The position numbers were made by a program, and so were the translations under genes. The notes under the pieces were generated by a model. It made no database searches and was not told the DNA's origin. It saw nothing but the letters and a program-made list of their open reading frames with translations. From UBA6109 sp035366835 (GTDB lineage Bacteria; Desulfobacterota; Syntrophia; Syntrophales; UBA6109), in NCBI GenBank assembly GCA_035366835.1, contig DAOSIS010000021.1, forward strand, positions 1 to 56,931: a stretch of DNA of 56,931 bases, read 5' to 3'. Shown piece by piece: positions 43,687-51,922 of this stretch. How positions within the stretch are numbered: the first letter of the stretch is position 1; every line of letters begins with the position of its first letter.

Positions 43687-44119
43687 GCGCGGCATTACCC
43701 TGATCGAGTCGATGATCGCGATCCTGATCCTCGGCATCGGACTCGTGGGCCTCTTGTCCATGCAGTCTCCGTCTTGGCGGACGGCGGCGAGGACCGATTA
43801 CCTCGGTCGCGCGGCAGAGATCCTCAGCAAGCAGTTGACGGACCGGGAAGCGCTCATCATGAACCCCTGCAACACCGATGCGGACATCGTCCCTCCCACC
43901 GGAGAGACGAGGACGAGAAACGATACGATCCGGACCAGCGGTCAGGGCGCGAACCAGTCGGGTGACATCGCCTTTACCGTCGTGACGACGACGACGGGTC
44001 TGGGCGCCAACGTCTGGCGGGTAACGGTCCGGGTCAGCTGGCCGCCGCTCAACAGCGCGGGCATTTCGGAGAGCATCGTCGTGACACGGCAGGAGCCGTT
44101 CCGTTTCGGGTGCGTATGA
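43664..44119 (+). CDS. pilV: Type IV minor prepilin PilV-like
   Basis: A 151-residue protein. The short leader MRSSRFNERG precedes ITLIESMIAILILGIGLVGL, the PilV-type class III signal with Glu5 of the mature chain. PilV proteins have this IESMIAI pattern rather than the FTLVE of major pilins. Two Cys (PCNTD and the penultimate residue) may form a C-terminal disulfide loop. It overlaps fimT by 23 nt and pilW by 4 nt, so expression is tightly coupled. Expected role: part of the pilus-tip priming complex with PilW, PilX and PilY1. Confidence 0.88.
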   Translation: MRSSRFNERGITLIESMIAILILGIGLVGLLSMQSPSWRTAARTDYLGRAAEILSKQLTDREALIMNPCNTDADIVPPTGETRTRNDTIRTSGQGANQSGDIAFTVVTTTTGLGANVWRVTVRVSWPPLNSAGISESIVVTRQEPFRFGCV

Positions 44120-44802
44120 GAAGGCAGAAGGGTTTCACACTGGTTGAGATCCTGATCTCGATCGTCGTGGGGATGGTGATTCTGATGGCGGTCTATGCCG
44201 CCGTCGTCACGGGTCAGCGGTCGACGTCGGGAATCGAGCGGAAGGTCATTGCCGGGCAGGACGCGAGGGCCGCCCTGGAATTGATGGCGGTCGAGATCCA
44301 GATGGCATCTTTCAATCCGACGATGACAAGCGGCATGTGGAGGGATCCGGGGGCCTGCGGTTCGACGGCCGCGAGCCAGGGGAACCGCGGAATCCAGGCG
44401 GCGAGCGCGACGTCCATTTCCGTGGAGATGGACGTCGACGAGAGCGGTTCGATCACCGATGCCGGCAACGAAGTCATCACCTACACCTATGATGCCGCGA
44501 ATGCGTACATCTCCAGAAGCACGAACTGCGGAGCCGCTCAAGCCTTCCTGGGAGACACCATTGCGAGCGGGAACCCGCGGACCGTCCGCGTCATCAACAC
44601 GGCGGCGGTGCCGGTGTTCCGGTATTACGACGGCCAGGGGACCGAATTGACGTCGTTTCCGGGCGACATTCCGAACATCGCCCGGATCGAGATGACGCTC
44701 TGGGTGGAAACGGAAGACATCGATCCGAACCTCCAGCAGCGCCGCCGGTTCATCTATTCCACGAGCGTTATTCCGAGGAACCACGTCATTGGCATGCAGT
44801 GA
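44116..44802 (+). CDS. pilW: Type IV minor prepilin PilW-like
   Basis: The 228 residues from ATG 44116 (MRRQKG, then FTLVEILISIVVGMVILMAVY); GTG 44110 is possible but less likely. The leader is only six residues and Glu5 is present. The globular part (about 35-228) is larger than in a major pilin and typical of PilW, with a Cys pair (CGSTAAS at about 80 and TNCGAA at about 140). It overlaps pilV by the ATGA arrangement. Confidence 0.86.
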   Translation: MRRQKGFTLVEILISIVVGMVILMAVYAAVVTGQRSTSGIERKVIAGQDARAALELMAVEIQMASFNPTMTSGMWRDPGACGSTAASQGNRGIQAASATSISVEMDVDESGSITDAGNEVITYTYDAANAYISRSTNCGAAQAFLGDTIASGNPRTVRVINTAAVPVFRYYDGQGTELTSFPGDIPNIARIEMTLWVETEDIDPNLQQRRRFIYSTSVIPRNHVIGMQ

Positions 44803-44821
44803 GCGGCCGGGAGGCGGCAAC

Positions 44822-45280
44822 ATGCGAGACGAGAAAGGATTCGCCCTGGTGACGGCGATTCTCGCCATCATGATTCTCATGGCGCTGGGCATCATGGCGG
44901 TCACCATGACCACGGGCGATCTCAAGATCAGCACGCGCGTCGTCGGGGAGAAGAAGGCCATGAGCGCCGCCGAGACGGGCATCCACCGCCTGATGCAGAA
45001 CTTCGACCCGGCGAACATGGCGGGCGCCGAGGTGACGAACGTCCAGGTGGATTCGGCGACGGATCCCGCGTCCCGCTACACGATCTCATCCGTGGGCCGG
45101 CCGGCGACGGGACCGGAGATGCTGCCGCTGTCCGGCTATTCGATCGGCGGGGGGCAGCAGTGGGGGCAGCGGCGCTACGTCGCGACCGTCACCGGCGTCA
45201 ATACGAACTACAACAGTTCCGTCCAGATCGACACCGGGATGGGATACGGCCCCATCGAGATCTCCACCATGCTGAGATAG
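44822..45280 (+). CDS. pilX: Type IV minor pilin PilX-like
   Basis: The 152 residues from ATG 44822 (GGGAGG at 44809-44814). Leader MRDEKG precedes FALVTAILAIMILMALGIMAVT. The position of Glu5 is Thr, as is usual for PilX/GspK-type pilins, which sit at the pilus tip and need no Glu5 for the subunit above. The conserved KAMSAAETGIHRLM segment (about 42-55) is the PilX N-terminal domain hallmark. It lies 19 nt after pilW and 10 nt before pilY1. Confidence 0.87.
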   Translation: MRDEKGFALVTAILAIMILMALGIMAVTMTTGDLKISTRVVGEKKAMSAAETGIHRLMQNFDPANMAGAEVTNVQVDSATDPASRYTISSVGRPATGPEMLPLSGYSIGGGQQWGQRRYVATVTGVNTNYNSSVQIDTGMGYGPIEISTMLR

Positions 45281-45290
45281 GAGCATCTTT

Positions 45291-48200
45291 ATGAAGACGA
45301 AGATCTTCCGCGCCTTCCTTGCGGTCCTTTTCGCAGGCTTTCTGGCGGCCGGTGCTGTCCAGGCTGCGACGGCTCCGGCCGGGGAGGAGGCGCTCTTCAC
45401 CAACTCCGTGGCGCCCGACGCCCTGATTGCGATCGACCTGTCGGGCAGCATGGAGTGGAACCCCGCCGGCGGCAGCCGCATCTACGGCGTCAGCTCCTGC
45501 GCCGCCAACACGACCAGCTGCTCCGGAACCGGTTGTTCCGGCGGCTTCTGCACTTCGTCCAAAACCGGCTGTAGTACGGACTGCAGCCGCATTACCATAG
45601 CCAAGCGCACGATCTTCGACGTTCTCGACGACAACGACGACAACACGATCAACAGTTCCGACGAAACCAGCCTCGGTATCCGCCTCGGATACATGCGGTT
45701 CTACAACTGCAGCGGCAGCAGCGAGGAACAGCAGGGAACGTACAATTACAGCAGCGGCTGCAACAAGTACGTACGGGCCATCGGCTCGAAATACAGCCTG
45801 ATCTACTGCGCGAGCAACTCCAGCTGCACCGTGACGTCTGGGAGCAGTTCCTCCAACTGCGTCAACGGCGAGTCCGCCAGCGGCGGGACCCCGCTCGCGG
45901 CGGCGCTTCAAGAGGCGAAGCTCTACCTGGACGCCCACAAGGCCGTCGACGACGCGGGCGCCTGCCGCCAGAAATTCGTCATTATGATTTCGGACGGTGC
46001 CGATACCTATGCCTGTTCGGGGAGCGGCGCCGAATGCCAGCAGCACATGTACAAGCGTCGCCGGGAAGTCGTGAAACAGGCCAAAACCCTCAAGGACGCC
46101 GGCTACCGCGTCTTCATCGTCGGCTTCGGCGCGGCCATGCCGGACTACCTCGAAAACACGCTCAACTGGGCGGCCTACTACGGTGGGACCGACAATCCGA
46201 ACACGGCCAACGCCGGATCGACCACGGCATACGACCCCGATGCGAACGCAAGCTGCGAAACGAGCGCCGCCGTCACGGGGACGTGCTACGACCCGTCGGC
46301 CAATTCGACGAGCAATTTCTTCGCGTCCGCCAACGATCCCGGCAACACGGCGCTTTCCGGCTATGCCTTCCTGGCCGCCGATGCCGACCAGCTGGCCACG
46401 GCGATGAAGACCGCCATCAACATCATCCGCGAGGCCACCTATTCCTTCTCGCAGTCCTCGATCCAGTCCTCGCGGACGCAGGACGAGAACTTCATCTACG
46501 AGGGGTCCTTCCAGCCCCGCGACGACGATCCTTTCTGGTACGGCCACTTCAAGAAATATCAGATCAACGACGACGGCACGGTGGGGACCCAGTTGTGGGA
46601 TGCGGGCGAGCTCCTGCGCGACCGGACCACGGCTCGGACGATCAGAACCTACAAGGCCGGGGCGATGACGGACTTCACGACGGCCAACATCACAGCCGCG
46701 AACCTGGACGTGGCGACGGATGCCCTGCGGGATGCCGTCGTCGGTTATTTCCGCGGGGAAAGCGCCTACAACCCGGACAACTGGAAGCTGGGGGACGTCT
46801 TCCGCGCCACCCCCATCACCGTGGGGACGCCGTCGGCCTTTTTCGACGACATGCGGGACACGAGCGGCCCGCCGAACGCCTTCGCCACGCACCGCACGAA
46901 TCACGTACGGTCCTCCACGGGCACGAATCCCAGGCGCATCGTTCTCGCCGGCGCCAACGACGGCCAGCTGCACGCCTTCAAGACGGGCGACGGTTCAGAG
47001 GCCTGGAGTTTCATCCCCCCGAACCTTCTGCAGCGGCTGAAGCTGATCGCCCATACGACCGATCCTTCGACCCTGGCGCACCAGTACTACGTCGACGGTC
47101 CCGTCACCGTCGCCGACGTCTGGACCCCGGCGACGATATCCGACGGAACGAGCAAGCAGGTCGCGGACTGGCATACGCTCCTTGTCTTTGCCGAGGCGCG
47201 GGGCGCCGGGGACAAACTCTGGAGTTCCTCGACGTCCTGCGATTCCGGATTCAGCGGCATCTACACCGAGACCAACCACTACTACTGCGGCTATTACGCC
47301 CTGGATCTGAGCAACCGGACGTCTGCCGGCGCGGTGACGACGGTCGAATCCAGCATCTTCTACAGCAGCCTGAATCCGCAGTTCAAATGGATCCTCGGCG
47401 GTACCGGTACGGCCGGTTTTTCCTCGACGACCGGTCCCTACATGGGCGCCCCCTGGAGCAAGATGATGACCGGGCGTGTCCTGATTAACGGCAATGAGAG
47501 ATGGGTCGGCTTCATTGGCGGAGGAGCCTACTCGGCCGGCGCCGCGGACAGCGGGAAGGGGTTCTTTGTCGTCGATCTCTACGATGGATCGATCCTTTGG
47601 AGCTACACGAAGGGCACGAACATCAACCTCGACAGTCCGATGCCCGCCGCGCCCGCCGTCGTCGATACGGACAACGACGGCTTTGTCGATACGGTGTATA
47701 TCGGCGACCTGGGAAGCAACATGTGGCGCTTCAAGTTCTGCCGGACCGCGGACGGGGACGTGAGCGCCTGCGGCACGGCGAACTGGACGGGCGGGAGGCT
47801 CTTCGAGGCCAACGCATCTTCCGGCATCCGACCCATCTATACCTCGGCGGCGGTGGCCAAGGACAACACCGGGAATCTCTGGGTCTATTGGGGAACGGGT
47901 GACAAGACCGATCCCACGGCTCCGAACGCCCAGGAGAAGTTCTTCGGCCTCATGGACAACGACCGGACGAGCACGCGCACGGTCAGCGAGATGGACAACA
48001 TCACCAATGACGAGGGGTTCTACAACAGCCCCGGGAAATACGGCTACTACATCAACCTCGCGGGACAGGGCGAGAAGATGCTATCCGATCCCACCGTCTT
48101 CGGCGGCGTCGTCTATTTCACGACCTACACGCCGCCATCGGGGAACGATCCCTGCGAGCAGGGCGGCGCGGCGAGCCTCTACGGCCTGAACTTCAAGACC

Positions 48201-48443
48201 GGCGCAGGGGCTCTTCCCATCACGGACACGCCCCGCAGCATGTCCATCGGCTCCGGCATCCCCTCGGCACCCGTCGTATCGCTCAAGCCCGGCGGAGGCA
48301 CGACCCCCGATCTCTACATCACGGCCAGCGGCGGGGGCGGCATCGGCGCGCAGACGCAACGGGCGAACATCAACCCGCCGGGAATGGCCAACCGGACGAA
48401 CATGCTCTTCTGGAAGGACAAGCGGGTCGAGCCCGAACCCTAA
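45291..48443 (+). CDS. pilY1: Pilus-tip adhesin and assembly protein PilY1
   Basis: A large exported protein of 1050 residues; in other species PilY1 sits at the pilus tip, sets extension-retraction balance and senses surfaces. Signal peptide 1-26. A von Willebrand A domain (about 44-400) has the MIDAS motif DLSGS at 49-53, Thr in SGGTPLA (about 200) and ISDGAD (about 233). A Cys-rich insert (70-98, six Cys) and an EF-hand-like DDNDDNTINSSDE (113-125) lie inside it. The C-terminal half is the PilY1 beta-propeller (about 500-1000) with a calcium site DTDNDGFVD (about 792-800). GAGG at 45281-45290 marks a modest ribosome site. Last gene of the operon. Confidence 0.93.
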   Translation: MKTKIFRAFLAVLFAGFLAAGAVQAATAPAGEEALFTNSVAPDALIAIDLSGSMEWNPAGGSRIYGVSSCAANTTSCSGTGCSGGFCTSSKTGCSTDCSRITIAKRTIFDVLDDNDDNTINSSDETSLGIRLGYMRFYNCSGSSEEQQGTYNYSSGCNKYVRAIGSKYSLIYCASNSSCTVTSGSSSSNCVNGESASGGTPLAAALQEAKLYLDAHKAVDDAGACRQKFVIMISDGADTYACSGSGAECQQHMYKRRREVVKQAKTLKDAGYRVFIVGFGAAMPDYLENTLNWAAYYGGTDNPNTANAGSTTAYDPDANASCETSAAVTGTCYDPSANSTSNFFASANDPGNTALSGYAFLAADADQLATAMKTAINIIREATYSFSQSSIQSSRTQDENFIYEGSFQPRDDDPFWYGHFKKYQINDDGTVGTQLWDAGELLRDRTTARTIRTYKAGAMTDFTTANITAANLDVATDALRDAVVGYFRGESAYNPDNWKLGDVFRATPITVGTPSAFFDDMRDTSGPPNAFATHRTNHVRSSTGTNPRRIVLAGANDGQLHAFKTGDGSEAWSFIPPNLLQRLKLIAHTTDPSTLAHQYYVDGPVTVADVWTPATISDGTSKQVADWHTLLVFAEARGAGDKLWSSSTSCDSGFSGIYTETNHYYCGYYALDLSNRTSAGAVTTVESSIFYSSLNPQFKWILGGTGTAGFSSTTGPYMGAPWSKMMTGRVLINGNERWVGFIGGGAYSAGAADSGKGFFVVDLYDGSILWSYTKGTNINLDSPMPAAPAVVDTDNDGFVDTVYIGDLGSNMWRFKFCRTADGDVSACGTANWTGGRLFEANASSGIRPIYTSAAVAKDNTGNLWVYWGTGDKTDPTAPNAQEKFFGLMDNDRTSTRTVSEMDNITNDEGFYNSPGKYGYYINLAGQGEKMLSDPTVFGGVVYFTTYTPPSGNDPCEQGGAASLYGLNFKTGAGALPITDTPRSMSIGSGIPSAPVVSLKPGGGTTPDLYITASGGGGIGAQTQRANINPPGMANRTNMLFWKDKRVEPEP

Positions 48444-48486
48444 GTACTGTTATCCATAAATACGGGACGGTATCCGCTACCTGCAT

Positions 48487-48570
48487 CGTCATTCCGGGCA
48501 ACCCCGGCGAAAGCCGGGGGCGACCCGGAATCCAGAAAGATCTTGGATGCCGGCTTTCGCCGGCATGACG
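48487..48570. repeat. Palindromic intergenic repeat, copy 1
   Basis: Outer inverted ends CGTCAT (48487-48492) and ATGACG (48565-48570) enclose two hairpins: ATTCCGGG with CCCGGAAT, and ATGCCGG / CCGGCAT around CTTTCG. The wording (GTCATTCCGGG, GGAATCCAG) is shared with the repeat at 56793-56888. This looks like a dispersed REP/BIME-type element without coding capacity. Confidence 0.65.
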
Positions 48571-48653
48571 GAGGCCGAGCTTCATACGTTTAATACGTCA
48601 CCGACTTTATGAATAGATGTACCAAGGCGCGCCGCAGGGTTTGATTTCACGGG

Positions 48654-48694
48654 CCGGCCGCCGGTGCAGGGCGCATCGGCGGCCGGTCTTTTTT
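48654..48694 (+). terminator. Intrinsic terminator downstream of pilY1
   Basis: Perfect 10-bp stem CCGGCCGCCG (48654-48663) / CGGCGGCCGG (48677-48686), then TCTTTTTT (48687-48694). It reads rightward and ends about 8 nt before the 3' end of the convergent NYN gene. The T-tract is only on this strand, so it serves the pilin operon, 210 bp after pilY1. Confidence 0.85.
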
Positions 48695-48701
48695 CGGCCG
48701 G

Positions 48702-49220
48702 CTACAATTTCTTCAGCTTGGCCAGCGCGGTCCTCTTTCTTTTCGAGAGCCGGTATGCGGCACCTTTCTTCTTCCCCCCCGTCCGATCCGCTTCCTCCTC
48801 CCCGCCGTTTTTTTCGCAGGAATCGCCGGGAAGACACGCCTCATCCATCCGCCGCTCGAAGGCAGGCGAGGGGATTGCCGTAAAACCCCTGCGTTCCGCA
48901 AAACCGGCGATGCCCCGATCGGATGTGACAACCACGATTTCCTCGCCCGCCGCCGAAATCATCCGCTTGATGAGATCGTCGGCCCGTTCGCCCCGGCAGG
49001 AATAGAGAATGTCGATGCCCTGTTCGCGGTCGCGTTCTTCGCAGGCGGGTCCGTTCTGCCAGCCGTCAAAGACAACGGAAATGCGATGACCGCGGCTGCG
49101 GCGATAGGGAACAAGGCGCCGGATCAGCGCCTTGCGGCCCGCTTCCAGGCTCGTGCGTTCCATCCGCCTGAGGGCGTCGGACTGGCGGATCAGGTTGTAG
49201 CCGTCGATGATGATATGCAT
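48702..49220 (-). CDS. NYN-domain (PIN-like) RNase, YacP/Rae1-like
   Basis: A 172-residue protein beginning MHIIIDGYNLIR, the diagnostic NYN start (Asp-Gly-Tyr-Asn) with the first metal Asp. Further acidic residues of the PIN-like active site are VVFDGW (about 49) and VVTSDRGI (about 97). A Lys/Arg/Glu-rich tail (about 130-172) suggests RNA contact. The Bacillus relative Rae1 (YacP) cleaves mRNA on the ribosome. Here the gene stands alone, converging with pilY1, so no partner is suggested. Substrate unknown. Confidence 0.85.
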   Translation of the reverse strand: MHIIIDGYNLIRQSDALRRMERTSLEAGRKALIRRLVPYRRSRGHRISVVFDGWQNGPACEERDREQGIDILYSCRGERADDLIKRMISAAGEEIVVVTSDRGIAGFAERRGFTAIPSPAFERRMDEACLPGDSCEKNGGEEEADRTGGKKKGAAYRLSKRKRTALAKLKKL

Positions 49221-49271
49221 GGGTTTCCCGGCTTCGCGGCCTCCTTTCCAGCGCTACCTGGGAGAGGAGTG

Positions 49272-49304
49272 AAGTTCTCCGGAGCGAGCTCCGGAGAATC
49301 TTCG
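49272..49304. repeat. Long inverted repeat (hairpin 1 upstream of hbd)
   Basis: TTCTCCGGAGC (49276-49286) and GCTCCGGAGAA (49289-49299) pair perfectly around GA, extended by GAAG / CTTC with one bulge. It carries no T-tract. Confidence 0.7.
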
Positions 49305-49343
49305 ATCCCCAAGGAAGACGTCTTGTCCTTCTTCCGCTCTCTC

Positions 49344-49368
49344 GCCCCGGCGGCTCTGCCGCCGGGGC
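49344..49368. repeat. Long inverted repeat (hairpin 2 upstream of hbd)
   Basis: GCCCCGGCGGC (49344-49354) and GCCGCCGGGGC (49358-49368) pair perfectly over 11 bp around TCT. It lies 29 bp before the predicted hbd -35 box. Confidence 0.7.
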
Positions 49369-49396
49369 TGCGCTCGCTAAAGGATTCAAGATGTCG

Positions 49397-49426
49397 TTGT
49401 ACGGGGCGAGCGAGCTGTGCTATAGG
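49397..49426 (+). promoter_or_regulatory. Possible promoter of the hbd operon
   Basis: TTGTAC (49397-49402), an 18-nt spacer and TATAGG (49421-49426); start expected near 49433, giving a leader of about 105 nt. Confidence 0.4.
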
Positions 49427-49537
49427 ATGAACGCCGGTCATTTTTCCGATCCGGCGGAATCTATCGGCCATTGTACAGAAGATCTTTACGAAAGTCAGCA
49501 TTCTCTTCGCTGTCGATTGTTCTCAAGGGGTGAAGAC

Positions 49538-50389
49538 ATGAATGTGAAGAAGGTGTGCGTGCTGGGAGCGGGACTCATGGGAAGCGGCATCGCCCAGGTC
49601 TGCGCCCAGGCCGGGTACCGCGTCGCGATGCGGGACATCGAACAGAGATTCGTCGACGGCGGCATGAACACGATCCGCAGGAACCTGGCACGCGACGTCG
49701 AAAAGGGGCGGAAGAAGAAGGAGGAGGCCGAGACGATCCTGGGAAGAATTGCCCCGACGCTGGATCTCCGGGAAGCGGCCCACGACGCCGACATCGTCGT
49801 GGAAGTCGTGATCGAGGTAATGAATGCCAAGAAGCAGGTCTACCAGGAACTCGAAGAGATCGTCCCGAAGGACTGCCTCTTCTTCACCAACACCTCCGGG
49901 CTCAGCATCACGGAAATGGCATCCGTGACAAAACGCCCCGACCGTTTCATCGGAACGCATTTCTTCAATCCGGTGCCGGTCATGAAGCTGCTGGAGATCG
50001 TCCGCGGTTACGAAACCTCCGCGGAAACCCTGGCGATCGCCAAGGACTGGGGGAAGAGCATCGGGAAGGATGTGATCGTGGTCCGGGAGGCGCCGGCATT
50101 CGTCGTCAACCGCATCCTCTGCACGATGCTCAACGAGGCCTTTTTCGTTCTCGGGGAAGGGATCGCATCGGCGGAAGACATCGACAAGGGCATGATGCTG
50201 GGCTGCAATCACCCCATCGGACCGCTGGCGCTGTCCGATCTCGTCGGGAACGAGACGCTCCTGCGCGTCATGGAGAACATGCACAGCGAACTGGGGGACA
50301 AGTACAGACCCGCCCCCCTGCTGCGTCAAATCGTGAGGGCCGGACGGTACGGCCGCAAGACTGGCCGGGGCGTCTTCGAATACAAATAG
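49538..50389 (+). CDS. hbd: 3-hydroxyacyl-CoA (3-hydroxybutyryl-CoA) dehydrogenase
   Basis: NAD(P)-dependent interconversion of 3-hydroxyacyl-CoA and 3-oxoacyl-CoA in beta-oxidation or its reverse. The 283 residues from ATG 49538 (AAGGGG about 8 nt upstream) have the Rossmann motif GAGLMGSGIAQ (10-20), catalytic His141 in GTHFFNPVPVMKLLEIV, the conserved Glu-His neighbourhood, and NPIGPL-like NHPIGPLALSDL in the C-terminal helical domain. The length is that of the stand-alone short enzyme, without a fused hydratase. It heads an operon with an acyl-CoA dehydrogenase, as in syntrophic butyrate and aromatic-acid degraders. Confidence 0.94.
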   Translation: MNVKKVCVLGAGLMGSGIAQVCAQAGYRVAMRDIEQRFVDGGMNTIRRNLARDVEKGRKKKEEAETILGRIAPTLDLREAAHDADIVVEVVIEVMNAKKQVYQELEEIVPKDCLFFTNTSGLSITEMASVTKRPDRFIGTHFFNPVPVMKLLEIVRGYETSAETLAIAKDWGKSIGKDVIVVREAPAFVVNRILCTMLNEAFFVLGEGIASAEDIDKGMMLGCNHPIGPLALSDLVGNETLLRVMENMHSELGDKYRPAPLLRQIVRAGRYGRKTGRGVFEYK

Positions 50390-50571
50390 ATCGAGGGCCA
50401 TGGGCGGCAGCGGACGGCGGCCGCCCAATCGGCGGCGCGCGGCTTCCGAAGGGGCCCGCGCAGGCGGCAAGGGAGCTGGGTACCGAGATCTTCGCAGGCT
50501 ACGGCATGTCGACCTGCCCGCTGATAGTGCCCTGGGCGGGGTCCAAAATGCAGGTTGGGGGAGGGGAAATC

Positions 50572-51714
50572 ATGGATTTCGATTTGACGGACGAATTGAA
50601 GATGCTCAAGGAGATGGCCGGGAAATTCGCCCAGGCGGAGCTCGCCGGGCTGTCGCGCGAATGCGACGAGGGGGAGAAGTACACCCCCGAGATCCGCAGG
50701 AAGGCGGCGGAAAACGGTCTTGTCGGCGCCTGGATCCCGGAGCAGTACGGAGGCTGCGGCGCAGGCGTCCTCGGGAACGCCATCATCACGGAAGAGCTTT
50801 CCAAGGTGGACATGGGGATCGGCCTCAACATCGTGGCGGCGGGCTTCGGCTGCGAGTCGATCCTTCAGTACGGCAGCGAAGAGCAGAAGCAGACCTACCT
50901 GCCGCCGGTCTGCCGCGGCGAATGGGTGAGCGCCGGCGCCTTCACGGAGCCCAATGCCGGTACGGACGCGGGGGGGTACAAGACCCGGGCCGTGAAGGAC
51001 GGGGGCGATTACGTGATCAACGGCAACAAGATGTTCATCACCAACGGCACCGTCTGCAACTTCATGGTCACCGCGTGCATCACCAACCCCGGGGAGAAGA
51101 GGCACAACAGCTTCGGCCTCATCATCGTTCCGGCCGACGCCAAGGGCGTCACCCGCAACAAAATCCACGGGAAGATGGGAATCCGCTCCAGCGACACGGC
51201 GGAGATCGCGCTCGAAGACGTGCGGGTGCCCCAGGCAAACCTCATCGGCAAGGAAGGCAAAGGCTTCATCCAGCTCATGCACTTCTTCGACACGACCCGC
51301 GTCATGGTCGCCGCCCAGGCCCTGGGACTTGCGGAGGGCTGCCTGGAGACGAGCGTCAAGTACGTGAAGGAGCGGACCGCCTTCGGCATGCCGCTGGGGG
51401 CGTTCCAGCTCACGCAGAAGAAGCTCACGGAGATGGCGATCATGATCGAGGCGCTGCGGGGGCTCGTATACAAGGCCGCCTGGCTCATCGACCAGGGGCG
51501 GCCGGACTACACGCTCGCGGCGATGGCGAAATTCTACGGCGGCCAGGCGGCCGTCTTCTGCGCCAACTGCGCCGTCGAACTCCACGGCGGCTACGGCTAC
51601 ATCGACGAGTACAGCGTCCAGAAATGGTATCGCGACGCCAAGATCCTGGAGCTCTATGAGGGGACCAAGGAGGCGGAGATCATGACGATCGGCCGCGTCC
51701 TGCAGACGAAGTGA
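50572..51714 (+). CDS. Acyl-CoA dehydrogenase (short/medium-chain type)
   Basis: FAD enzyme that makes the 2,3-double bond in acyl-CoA, passing electrons to ETF. The 380 residues from ATG 50572 follow a strong GGGGGAGGGG site. Motifs are the acyl/FAD-binding EPNAGTDAGG (about 125-134), TNGTVCNFMVTA, and the catalytic base Glu363 in LYEGTKEAEIM, the usual place in short-, medium- and butyryl-CoA enzymes. Substrate chain length or ring specificity cannot be read from the sequence; butyryl-, glutaryl- or cyclohexanoyl-type substrates are all possible. A 182-bp GC-rich spacer separates it from hbd. No etfAB are nearby. Confidence 0.93.
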   Translation: MDFDLTDELKMLKEMAGKFAQAELAGLSRECDEGEKYTPEIRRKAAENGLVGAWIPEQYGGCGAGVLGNAIITEELSKVDMGIGLNIVAAGFGCESILQYGSEEQKQTYLPPVCRGEWVSAGAFTEPNAGTDAGGYKTRAVKDGGDYVINGNKMFITNGTVCNFMVTACITNPGEKRHNSFGLIIVPADAKGVTRNKIHGKMGIRSSDTAEIALEDVRVPQANLIGKEGKGFIQLMHFFDTTRVMVAAQALGLAEGCLETSVKYVKERTAFGMPLGAFQLTQKKLTEMAIMIEALRGLVYKAAWLIDQGRPDYTLAAMAKFYGGQAAVFCANCAVELHGGYGYIDEYSVQKWYRDAKILELYEGTKEAEIMTIGRVLQTK

Positions 51715-51922
51715 TCGAAGGCATCGAGCCCGTGAAGGGCGGAGCGCTTTGGAGATTTTTGGGGGCTCCCTGCCTTCGCAGCGAAGCTGCGTTCCCATGC
51801 CACTGTTTGAGGTCGGAAGCCCGAGTTTGGCATTGGGCGGCGCAGCGAGAAGCTGCAGAGTCGAAAAGGATCCAGGCGACCCGGGGGGAGGGGCATTGCA
51901 TTCAATGGAGGGGGAGTGTTCC

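Larger units (their letters stand above)
49221..49537 (+). other. 317-bp hairpin-rich spacer upstream of hbd
   Basis: No gene supported. Between the divergent NYN gene and hbd lie two strong hairpins (49272-49304 and 49344-49368), the palindrome AAGACGTCTT (49316-49325), and a predicted promoter at 49397-49426. The last 110 bp are AT-richer and would form the hbd leader. Confidence 0.6.
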
